A stretch of 5,224 nt of DNA, from assembly GCA_024278415.1 (NCBI GenBank), contig JAJRTI010000323.1:1-5224 (forward strand), given 5' to 3'. This stretch comes from Planctomycetota bacterium (GTDB lineage Bacteria; Planctomycetota; Brocadiia; JAJRTI01). Numbering within the stretch: position 1 is the first letter of the stretch; every line of letters begins with the position of its first letter. The translations under genes were made by a program, and so were the position numbers. The notes beneath the pieces were generated by a model. That model saw only the letters and a list, made by a program, of their open reading frames with translations. It was not told the DNA's origin and did no database searches. Positions 1 to 5,224 of the stretch are shown here, piece by piece.

Positions 1-1
1 C

Positions 2-3000
2 GTCAAAGTCACGCCCATCGACACCAACGCCACCGGCGACGCGACGCAGGCCAAATTCGGCGCCAAGAGTGTGCTGCTCGAAAACGCCAAGGGCTGGCCG
101 AACGTGCGCTTCCGCAACGCGGGCCGCGTCGTGCTCTCGCAGATTGGCGCGGCGCCGAAGCTGAAGCTCTGGTATCGCACCGACAAGTGGGCCGGCGCGT
201 GGCAAGCCCAGCTTTGGGTCTACTTCCGCGCCGCACGCCGGCCGGTGAAGGTGATGGAGGGGATGCTCGATGGAGGCGGCAAAGCCGGCAATCTCATCAC
301 CGACGACCAGTGGCACGAGGCCGCGGGCACGCTCGCGCCCGTCGGCCAGTACGAGGCCGCGCCGAAGGACCAGAAGCTGCCGGTGTTCCTCTGGCTCGCG
401 CCCAAGGCCGGTTGGAACAAGGCGCACAAGACGTTCATAGACCGCATCACGCTCGTGACCGACGACGCCGGCGCGGCTGAGATGCAACGCCAAGCACGCC
501 GGCCCATGCGCAAGGTTGTCCCCAAGCCCGGAGCGCAGACCAACGGGCCCAACTGGATCTGGTTCGAGGCCGAGGACGCGGTCAGCCACACCTTCCCAGC
601 CAAAGGCGGAGCATTCGCACCGGCCAACGCGATCGAGCAGGACAAGCTCTCCAACGGCGCGTGGCTTCAGCATCACAGGGGCGCGGGGATGACCGGCAAG
701 TGGGAGGTCAACGTAGCCGCGCCCGGCAAGTACGCGTTCTGGTCGCGCAAGTTCTGGAAGCACGGCCCGTTCAAGTGGCGTTGGAACGCCGGCGAGTGGC
801 GCACGGTGGGCCGCAACATCGCGCTCGCGGACAACGTGACCATTCGCCTGCATCTGAACGCGAACTGGGTCTACCTCGGCGAGGTGGATCTGCCGGCCGG
901 CAAGAACACGTTGGAGATCGAAGTGCTGCCTGAGGCCACGGCCGTGGCGTTCGACTGCTGGCTGCTCAGCAAGGGCCCCTTCATGCCCAACGGCGCGAAC
1001 AAGCCGGGCAAGAAATACAACCGCGCGGAAGAGGGCTGGTTCGCGTTCGAGCCGGACCCGGACCCCTTCCGCGACAACGCCCTCCTCGACCTGCGCGGGC
1101 TGAACCAGACGCGCGCGGGCGACGACGGATTCGTGAAGGCCGACGGCATGCGCTTCGTCTTCGAGAAGTCCGGCAAGCCGGTGCAGTTTTGGGCCGTGAA
1201 CGCGAGCTGCGACTTCGACGACCGGTCCGCAGTGCGCTACCTCGCGCGCCGGCTCGCCAAGCTGGGCGTGAACCTCGTGCGCGTCCACGGCCGCGTGTGG
1301 GACGCGAGCGCGGCCGACCTCACCACCATCGACAAGCGCCGCATCGACCAACTGCACTACTTCGTCAAGGCCATGGCCGACGAAGGCATCTACACGAAGC
1401 TCTCCTTCTACTTCCCGCTGTGGGTCAGCATGAAGGCGTCGTACGGCTTCCCGGGATACAAGCCGCGGGCGCATCCCTTCGCGCTGCTCTTCTACGAGCC
1501 GCGGTTCCAGTCCATCTACAAGACCTGGGCGCGGGCGCTGCTCGCCTCGCCCAACCCCTACACTGGCAAACCGCTCGCAGACGACCCGGCTGTGGCCATG
1601 GTGGAGATCGTGAACGAGGACAACCTGCTCTTCTGGACCTTTAAGCCCGGCAAGCAGCCGCCGCGGCAGATGATGCCGGCGTTGGAGGAGGCGTTCGGCG
1701 ATTGGCTCGTGGCCAAGTACGGCTCGCTCGACGACGCGGCCAAGCAATGGGGCCGCCGGGGCCGTCAGCCCAAGGGCGACGACTTCCCCAACGGCCGCGT
1801 CGCTCTCTACGACGCCGGCATGCTGACCGGCCAACGCTGGGCCGTGCGCAGCCGCAACGCCAAACGCGCCAGCGACCAGCTCCAGTTCATGACCGAACAC
1901 CTGCGCGGGTTCTACGCGAACATGGCCGCGTACTTCCGCGATGAACTGGGCGTGAAGTGCGCGATCAGCGCGACGAACTGGAAGACCGCGGACCCGCGCA
2001 TACTCGGCGCACTCGACAAGTACACGAACATGGCCTGCGGCGTGCTCGACCGGCACGCGTACTTGGGCAGCAGCCACGCCGGCAACGCGGCCAGCTACTC
2101 CCTCCGCGTCGGCCAGACGTACATCGACACGACCGGCCTCTACGGCCCGCGCAGCCTGACCAAGGAACTCCAGTACGTCGCGTACCCGCACATGGTGTCC
2201 GAGTACAACTACCCCATGCCGAATCGCTTCCGCGCCGAGTGCACGTGGCTCGCTGCGACGTACGGCCGGCTCGACGGCACGGACGCGTACTTCCACTTCG
2301 CGCTCGGCAAGGCGGACTGGGCGCGGCAGCACTCCAAGTTCTCCATCTACACCCCGGCCATCATGGGCCAGTTCCCCGGCGCCGCGCTGCTCTATCGCAA
2401 GGGCTACGTGAAGGAGGGGCCGGTCGTGTCCCACTCCGCGGTCGCGCTCGGCGACCTGTACGCGTTCAAGGGCACGCCCGCGTCTGAGGAGCAAAACCTC
2501 GACGCGCTGCGCAAGGCGGACATCCCCAAGGGCGGCGTGGGGGAGGTGGACCAGCCCGCGAGCATCGACCCGCTCGCGTACTACGTGGGCCAGGTGACCA
2601 TGAGCGTGGGCGAGGAGCGCGGCAAGTCGAAGGTCATGGACCTGTCGCCCTACATTGACCGGCGCGCCAAGATCGTGCGCAGCGCGACCGGCGAGCTGGC
2701 GTGGGATTGGGGCAAGGGGGTGGTCACGCTCAACGCGTCCCACGCGCAGGGCGCCTGCGGATTCCTGGGCAAGGCCGGCGCGATCGAGTTGCGCGACGTG
2801 ACGCTGACGATCGGCAACGAGTACGCGGCCGTGCTGCTCGTGTCCCTGGACGGCAAACCGCTCGCCGAGTCGGATCGGATGCTGCTCCAGGTCGTGACCG
2901 AGGACCGCAACTACGGGTGGAAGACGGCGGAGGCGCGCGTCAAGGGCCGAACGAAAAAGCGCATCACCAGCCTCGGCGCGCCTCCCATCGTCGTGAAGCA

Positions 3001-3154
3001 GATCGAGGGCGCGGTGTCGCTCAAGCGACGCGACGCCGCGCGGCTGCGCGTGACCGCGCTCGACCCCAATGGATACGCGCGGAAGCGGCTGGCCGGATCG
3101 GCCAAGCAGATACGTCTACTCAAGGACTGCCTCTACTACATCGTGGGGAATTGA
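2..3154 (+). CDS. Large multidomain glycoside hydrolase, clan GH-A-like, 5' truncated
   Basis: The frame is open from base 2 and the true start lies upstream, so signal peptide and gene start are unseen. The GTG at 71 is only the first start-like codon. Residues here count from base 2 (1050 visible). Residues about 1-160 form a beta-rich region ending in an FIDRI-LVTD strand, like jelly-roll binding modules. Residues about 184-325 resemble CBM6/CBM35 modules (FEAED start, E189; final FDCWLL strand). A TIM-barrel-like domain follows from about 347: NLVRVHG (H429) fits an early barrel strand, VEIVNED gives the probable acid/base Glu539 preceded by Asn538, and VSEYN gives the probable nucleophile Glu734. 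An F-x2-WL-x2-KYG-x-L...WG pattern (565-584) recalls GH42 and related families. A C-terminal beta domain (about 890-1050) contains GELAWDW at 897-903. It probably hydrolyses a polysaccharide outside the cytoplasm; substrate and exact family are unknown. The hydrolase call is firm, the family is not. Confidence 0.85.
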   Translation, partial: VKVTPIDTNATGDATQAKFGAKSVLLENAKGWPNVRFRNAGRVVLSQIGAAPKLKLWYRTDKWAGAWQAQLWVYFRAARRPVKVMEGMLDGGGKAGNLITDDQWHEAAGTLAPVGQYEAAPKDQKLPVFLWLAPKAGWNKAHKTFIDRITLVTDDAGAAEMQRQARRPMRKVVPKPGAQTNGPNWIWFEAEDAVSHTFPAKGGAFAPANAIEQDKLSNGAWLQHHRGAGMTGKWEVNVAAPGKYAFWSRKFWKHGPFKWRWNAGEWRTVGRNIALADNVTIRLHLNANWVYLGEVDLPAGKNTLEIEVLPEATAVAFDCWLLSKGPFMPNGANKPGKKYNRAEEGWFAFEPDPDPFRDNALLDLRGLNQTRAGDDGFVKADGMRFVFEKSGKPVQFWAVNASCDFDDRSAVRYLARRLAKLGVNLVRVHGRVWDASAADLTTIDKRRIDQLHYFVKAMADEGIYTKLSFYFPLWVSMKASYGFPGYKPRAHPFALLFYEPRFQSIYKTWARALLASPNPYTGKPLADDPAVAMVEIVNEDNLLFWTFKPGKQPPRQMMPALEEAFGDWLVAKYGSLDDAAKQWGRRGRQPKGDDFPNGRVALYDAGMLTGQRWAVRSRNAKRASDQLQFMTEHLRGFYANMAAYFRDELGVKCAISATNWKTADPRILGALDKYTNMACGVLDRHAYLGSSHAGNAASYSLRVGQTYIDTTGLYGPRSLTKELQYVAYPHMVSEYNYPMPNRFRAECTWLAATYGRLDGTDAYFHFALGKADWARQHSKFSIYTPAIMGQFPGAALLYRKGYVKEGPVVSHSAVALGDLYAFKGTPASEEQNLDALRKADIPKGGVGEVDQPASIDPLAYYVGQVTMSVGEERGKSKVMDLSPYIDRRAKIVRSATGELAWDWGKGVVTLNASHAQGACGFLGKAGAIELRDVTLTIGNEYAAVLLVSLDGKPLAESDRMLLQVVTEDRNYGWKTAEARVKGRTKKRITSLGAPPIVVKQIEGAVSLKRRDAARLRVTALDPNGYARKRLAGSAKQIRLLKDCLYYIVGN

Positions 3155-3189
3155 CAGCGCTTGACCCGCGACGCGCGCCCGGGTACGAT
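3151..3189 (+). promoter_or_regulatory. Predicted sigma70-type promoter of the deacetylase gene
   Basis: TTGACC at 3161-3166 matches the -35 consensus at 5 of 6 bases. It is 17 bases from TACGAT at 3184-3189, which matches the -10 consensus at 4 of 6. The predicted transcript start is near 3196, giving a leader of about 33 bases. A second, perfect TTGACA at 3151-3156 overlaps the hydrolase stop codon and lies exactly 10 bases upstream, but has no -10 partner at the right distance. The position between the two genes suggests the deacetylase is not strictly dependent on hydrolase transcription. Confidence 0.6.
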
Positions 3190-3217
3190 TCGCGCGATCT
3201 CCCCATCCCTATCCAAC

Positions 3218-3221
3218 GGAG
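3218..3221 (+). promoter_or_regulatory. Ribosome binding site of the deacetylase
   Basis: GGAG lies 7 bases before the ATG at 3229. It decides the start: the same frame is open far upstream, back to 2701, inside the hydrolase gene, but that part is an out-of-frame shadow. Confidence 0.65.
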
Positions 3222-3228
3222 CCCGATC

Positions 3229-3984
3229 ATGCCCGAGTCCCTCTGGCCCAACGGCTGCCGCGGCGCGGTGTCCCTCACCTTCGACGATGGCGCCTCTTCG
3301 CAACTCAAGCGCGCGATCCCTGTCATGGCCGAGCGCGAGTTGCTCGGCACGTTCTACCTGAGCATCAGGACCGATGACTATATGAAGCGGCTCGAGCCGT
3401 GGGTGGAGGTGGCGGCCCGCGGCCATGAGATTGGCAACCACACCAAGAGCCACACCTGCTCGCGCAATTTTTCTGACGATCCCAACGCGAAGGGCCTCGA
3501 ACGCAGCACGCTCGACGAGATCGAGCAGGACATCCTCGCCGCGGAGGCCGCGCTGCGGGAGCGGTTCCCGGGCGTGACGGAGCGCACGTTCGCTTACCCC
3601 TGCTACCAGCACTGGGTCGGCGAAGGCCTCCAGAGGCAGAGCTACGTGCCGATCATCGCCAAGCACTTCGTCGCGGGCCGGGGCATCGGCGAGCACATGT
3701 TCTTCAACAGCCCCATGACGCAGGATCTGGCGTACCTCAACTGCCAGCCCTGCGAGCGCGTGTCCGCGGCGGAGATGATCGGCCTCGTCGAGTTGGCCGC
3801 GACGCGCGGCCATTGGTGCGTCTTCGCCTTCCACAGCATCGACGGCGGCCGGCTCGGCGCGTCCGAGTTCGATTTCACCCTCCTGTGCGACCACCTCGCC
3901 GCGCACCGCGACCGCATCTGGACCGCGCCCACGGTTGATGTGGCGAAGCAGATCATCGAGACACGGAAGGCGGCTGGCGCATGA
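3229..3984 (+). CDS. Polysaccharide deacetylase, NodB homology (CE4-like)
   Basis: This 251-residue protein has the metal-dependent NodB deacetylase signature. Motif 1 is TFDDG at 17-21, with Asp19 as likely catalytic base and Asp20 as metal ligand. Motif 2 is HTKSH, with His71 and His75 completing the metal site. The FAYPC motif at 121-125 replaces the classical RxxPY loop, and FAFHS carries His202, the expected catalytic acid. The IWTAPTVDVAKQI end (230-242) is the usual last strand and helix. QSYVP (137-141) and FVAGRG (147-152) recall the subfamily I remember as CE4 GLA-like (gellan-lyase-associated); that assignment is from memory. The family removes N- or O-acetyl groups from polysaccharides. 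No signal peptide or membrane segment is visible, so it is probably cytoplasmic. It follows the hydrolase by 74 bases, has its own promoter, and ends 18 bases from the convergent toxin gene. The substrate is unknown. Confidence 0.92.
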   Translation: MPESLWPNGCRGAVSLTFDDGASSQLKRAIPVMAERELLGTFYLSIRTDDYMKRLEPWVEVAARGHEIGNHTKSHTCSRNFSDDPNAKGLERSTLDEIEQDILAAEAALRERFPGVTERTFAYPCYQHWVGEGLQRQSYVPIIAKHFVAGRGIGEHMFFNSPMTQDLAYLNCQPCERVSAAEMIGLVELAATRGHWCVFAFHSIDGGRLGASEFDFTLLCDHLAAHRDRIWTAPTVDVAKQIIETRKAAGA

Positions 3985-3993
3985 CGAATGCGC
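3977..3993. terminator. Weak hairpin at the convergent gene junction
   Basis: GCGCAT (3977-3982) and ATGCGC (3988-3993) form a 6-base-pair stem around a 5-base loop, overlapping the deacetylase stop codon. It lies where two convergent transcripts would end, so it could act in both directions. No T-run follows on either strand, so intrinsic termination is doubtful. Confidence 0.25.
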
Positions 3994-4002
3994 TGTTGGC
4001 GG

Positions 4003-4341
4003 TCATTGTTGCACAAGATAGTTGCTGAGACGTGTCAGCAGACGCGTGTGGCGCTCCGATGAGATCTCGCCGATTGAGCCCAACACTTGCCTGCACGGCA
4101 GAACTGCTAGAAAGCCCAGTCTGATGAGAGAACTCGATACAAGGCCGCTTGAGTTGAAGTCGGCATCAGCGGGATTGATGATCTCGTCGAAATCCTGCAC
4201 ACGCTCGTGCAATTGCCTGCTAACGCCGCAGACCAACAGATCACCGTAGCCCGGCATTTTCCTCAAGAGGACCGCAGGCCTATTCTTGGCCCTGCCATCG
4301 GCCTGTGGCACTGGGGCGAGGATGACGTCACCTTCCTTCAT
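4003..4341 (-). CDS. PemK/MazF-family toxin (endoribonuclease)
   Basis: The 112-residue length is typical of this family. The pattern fits MazF-like ribonucleases that cleave mRNA: GDVILAPVP at 4-12, NRPAVLL at 20-26 (Arg21 is the likely catalytic arginine), a VS pair at 40-41 where MazF enzymes usually have a catalytic Thr, SGL at 65-67, SSLIR at 70-74, and the closing GSI followed by a helix (88-109). The ATG overlaps the upstream antitoxin gene by 14 bases. The possible ribosome binding site AAGAGG (4354-4359) is 12 bases away, which is long, so translation is probably coupled to that of the antitoxin. The gene converges on the deacetylase and seems less GC-biased than it. Ser for Thr at position 41 is a conservative change, though activity is not proven by sequence alone. 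Confidence 0.9.
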   Translation of the reverse strand: MKEGDVILAPVPQADGRAKNRPAVLLRKMPGYGDLLVCGVSRQLHERVQDFDEIINPADADFNSSGLVSSSLIRLGFLAVLPCRQVLGSIGEISSERHTRLLTRLSNYLVQQ

Positions 4342-4570
4342 AGTCAGGGTTGTCCTCTTTGATCATGTGTGGAGAGTAGTCGGGCTCGTTCTCGCCGTAT
4401 GCGGCCGCCAACCCCTGCGCTGACACATGCAGCCAGACGTCGCGCGTTTCGTCTGATCCCTCTTGTGGCAGTACCGTGACGACCAATCGCGTATTGGGCG
4501 CGAGGTCGAACGGTTCATCTACACGGATCTGCTGGCCGTCATAGTGAGCAAGGAAAGCGGTGGTTGGCAT
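4328..4570 (-). CDS. Antitoxin of the PemK/MazF-type module
   Basis: This small acidic protein of 80 residues has two parts. The N-terminal beta-rich segment (about 1-35, AHYDGQQIRVDEPFDL then LVVTVLP) resembles short antitoxin-like proteins that start with a DGK-I-LDEP pattern. The acidic C-terminal tail (about 58-80, ENEPDYS and IKEDNPDYEGR) would be expected to wrap and inhibit the toxin. The ATG at 4570 is chosen because AAGGAG lies 9 bases upstream. The longer reading frame from 4645 would begin before the predicted transcript start and is unlikely. The stop overlaps the toxin start by 14 bases, the usual antitoxin-first operon order. No classical AbrB or ribbon-helix-helix motif is obvious, so DNA binding and family name remain uncertain; the role is inferred mostly from position and tail. 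Confidence 0.8.
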   Translation of the reverse strand: MPTTAFLAHYDGQQIRVDEPFDLAPNTRLVVTVLPQEGSDETRDVWLHVSAQGLAAAYGENEPDYSPHMIKEDNPDYEGR

Positions 4571-4579
4571 GGGAATGTT

Positions 4580-4585
4580 CTCCTT
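4580..4585 (-). promoter_or_regulatory. Ribosome binding site of the antitoxin
   Basis: AAGGAG read on the minus strand, 9 bases before the ATG at 4570. It is stronger than the toxin's own site, which would favour antitoxin excess. Confidence 0.7.
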
Positions 4586-4622
4586 CCGGTCATGACTCAG
4601 ATCGCCAGAGAAACAATCTGCA

Positions 4623-4639
4623 CACAATGTCCAATTGTG
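4623..4639. promoter_or_regulatory. Candidate operator of the toxin-antitoxin operon
   Basis: CACAAT (4623-4628) and ATTGTG (4634-4639) form a perfect 6-base inverted repeat around GTCCA. The pair covers the predicted transcript start (about 4637). Type II antitoxins commonly repress their own promoters through such repeats; binding here is inferred. Confidence 0.4.
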
Positions 4640-4643
4640 GTCC

Positions 4644-4671
4644 ATTCTACCCTCTCATATGGGTCTGTCAA
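4644..4671 (-). promoter_or_regulatory. Predicted sigma70-type promoter of the toxin-antitoxin operon
   Basis: On the minus strand, a perfect TTGACA (bases 4666-4671) is followed after 16 bases by TAGAAT (4644-4649), which matches the -10 consensus at 5 of 6 bases. Transcription would start near 4637, leaving a leader of about 67 bases before the antitoxin ATG. Confidence 0.7.
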
Positions 4672-4742
4672 CGACCGCTCGCTGGCCGTCAGGGCCCGTT
4701 CACAAATCCCCTCACGCGCTCCCGCCGCCACAGGCCGGACCT

Positions 4743-4767
4743 GCCTCTGCCATGCATGGCGAGAGGC
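4743..4767. repeat. 25-base near-perfect palindrome
   Basis: The left half GCCTCTGCCATG (4743-4754) pairs with CATGGC (4755-4760) and AGAGGC (4762-4767), with a single extra G at 4761. It lies about 70 bases upstream of the toxin-antitoxin promoter, outside any gene. It could be a regulator binding site or a hairpin; nothing identifies the partner. Confidence 0.5.
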
Positions 4768-4891
4768 CTCCAACCGCGTCGGGCCGGCGCGATTGTCTTG
4801 CTCTTGGCGCCATTCTATCATGTCTTCGCTGTCCTGTGTGGGTGATATACGTATCGCCTCGTGGCCTTCCCATGAGCAAGCCGCGAACAGA

Positions 4892-4997
4892 CGGAGGCCA
4901 CTAAGACACGAAGACACCAAGTTGCACTAAGGGTATGCAATTCTGCGTTCCATTCCTCTTTGTGCTCCTTTGTGCCTTGGTGGCTTAGTGGCCTCCG
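4892..4997. repeat. Extragenic inverted repeat with AAG-n-CAC periodic arms
   Basis: The left arm (4892-4933) and right arm (4956-4997) are inverted copies flanking a 22-base centre, with about 34 of 42 positions matching. The outer 14 bases, CGGAGGCCACTAAG, match perfectly. Inward, each arm repeats an AAG-n-CAC unit at about 8-base spacing (AAGACAC, AAGACAC, then AAGTTGCAC in the left arm). From memory, similar AAGACAC-rich inverted repeats are scattered between genes in several environmental phyla, including planctomycetes. It has no coding capacity and no obvious target-site duplication. It could be a non-autonomous mobile element or a structured transcript end. Confidence 0.75.
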
Positions 4998-5025
4998 AAT
5001 CGGCGCTTCGCCCACACGAAATAGC

Positions 5026-5031
5026 GAGGAG
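5026..5031 (+). promoter_or_regulatory. Ribosome binding site of the right-edge gene
   Basis: GAGGAG lies 5 bases before the ATG at 5037. It supports this start although the gene is cut by the window edge. Confidence 0.6.
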
Positions 5032-5036
5032 CCCTC

Positions 5037-5224
5037 ATGTGTAACGTGTTACTCTTGGGTCTTGTCTATTTCGCCGGGGCCGCCAGCGCCGCGCCGGGCC
5101 GCGTCCCCATGCGCCGACCCATCTCGCCGGCCAATCCCCTCATCATCCTCCCGTCGACGCGCCGGGGGCCGGCCGCGACGCGGGAGAACGTGTGCCCGGA
5201 GCTGCGGCCGTTCGTCGCGCTCCA
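5037..5224 (+). CDS. Predicted secreted protein, 3' truncated, function unknown
   Basis: Sixty-two codons are visible before the window ends, with no stop. The first 18 residues look like a signal peptide: a hydrophobic run VLLLGLVYFAGAA (4-16), then ASA-AP, a typical signal peptidase I site after Ala18. The n-region lacks Lys or Arg, which is unusual. The mature start is rich in Pro and Arg, then reads NPLIILPSTRRGPAATREN and ends with a CPELRPFVAL segment; I do not recognise the family. Codon use switches to strong G/C third positions after the signal peptide, like the hydrolase, supporting a real gene. The start is placed by the GAGGAG site. No convincing promoter was found between the inverted repeat and the gene. 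Export beside polysaccharide enzymes allows, but does not show, a related role. Confidence 0.65.
   Translation, partial: MCNVLLLGLVYFAGAASAAPGRVPMRRPISPANPLIILPSTRRGPAATRENVCPELRPFVAL

Larger units (their letters stand above)
4672..5025. other. Noncoding intergenic stretch
   Basis: I find no convincing gene between the toxin-antitoxin promoter and the ribosome binding site of the last gene. Short open frames exist on both strands (for example 4597-4920 minus and 4635-4904 plus). They overlap each other, the promoter and the repeat, have no good ribosome binding sites, and show no recognisable domain. The stretch contains the palindrome at 4743-4767 and the inverted repeat at 4892-4997. No tRNA or other RNA gene was recognised. 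Confidence 0.6.

Noticed and set aside
2701..3228. Upstream extension of the deacetylase frame into the hydrolase gene
   Set aside because: The translation is an Arg/Gly-rich shadow of the hydrolase, and a promoter and ribosome binding site point to the ATG at 3229.
3136..3906. Long open frame (256 codons) on the minus strand opposite the deacetylase
   Set aside because: It is antisense to a gene with clear catalytic motifs, has a low-complexity Arg/Ala/Glu/Val-rich translation typical of a high-GC shadow frame, and has no domain.
4023..4040. TGCTGA/TCAGCA hairpin inside the 3' end of the toxin gene
   Set aside because: It is only six base pairs within coding sequence and has no T-run on either strand; probably chance.
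4571..4645. 25-codon N-terminal extension of the antitoxin
   Set aside because: The start at 4645 overlaps the predicted -10 box and lies before the predicted transcript start, whereas the ATG at 4570 has a strong ribosome binding site.
4597..4920. 107-codon minus-strand frame in the intergenic stretch
   Set aside because: It runs through the toxin-antitoxin promoter and part of the inverted repeat, with no domain and no clear ribosome binding site.
4892..4997. CRISPR array reading of the AAG-n-CAC repeats
   Set aside because: The units are about 8 bases long without unique spacers, and the two halves are inverted copies, so it is an inverted repeat, not a CRISPR array.
1..5224. A new defence or biosynthetic multi-gene system
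   Set aside because: The genes are two carbohydrate enzymes, an ordinary type II toxin-antitoxin pair and an unidentified secreted protein. Orientation and promoters do not tie them into one operon.

Overview
The window is GC-rich, and its main genes strongly favour G or C at third codon positions. It carries carbohydrate-active enzymes, sigma70-type promoters and a long extragenic inverted repeat built from AAG-n-CAC units. From memory, this combination fits a polysaccharide-degrading member of the Planctomycetota/Verrucomicrobiota/Hydrogenedentota type, probably a metagenomic genome. That placement is inference; no marker gene is present.

Left part (2-3984, + strand): a large glycoside hydrolase gene, truncated by the window edge at its 5' end, has two beta-sandwich carbohydrate-binding-like regions, a clan GH-A-like TIM barrel and a C-terminal beta domain. 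After 74 bases comes a compact NodB-fold (CE4-like) polysaccharide deacetylase with its own well-formed promoter and ribosome binding site. Both act on polysaccharides, but the promoter between them argues that the deacetylase can be expressed independently of the hydrolase.

Middle part (4003-4671, - strand): a type II toxin-antitoxin module reads toward the deacetylase. A small antitoxin is followed, with a 14-base overlap, by a PemK/MazF-family ribonuclease toxin. It has a near-consensus promoter and a 17-base inverted repeat over the predicted transcription start, a plausible autoregulatory operator. The deacetylase and toxin genes converge and are only 18 bases apart. The module looks less GC-biased than its neighbours, which fits acquisition as an accessory cassette.

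Right part (4672-5224): a noncoding stretch holds a 25-base near-perfect palindrome and a roughly 106-base imperfect inverted repeat (42-base arms). It is followed by the first 62 codons of a predicted secreted protein with a good ribosome binding site and a signal peptide. Its function cannot be told from the visible part.

I see no clearly new multi-gene system. The most worthwhile leads are the hydrolase's uncertain family, the periodic inverted repeat, and the compact regulatory architecture of the toxin-antitoxin promoter.
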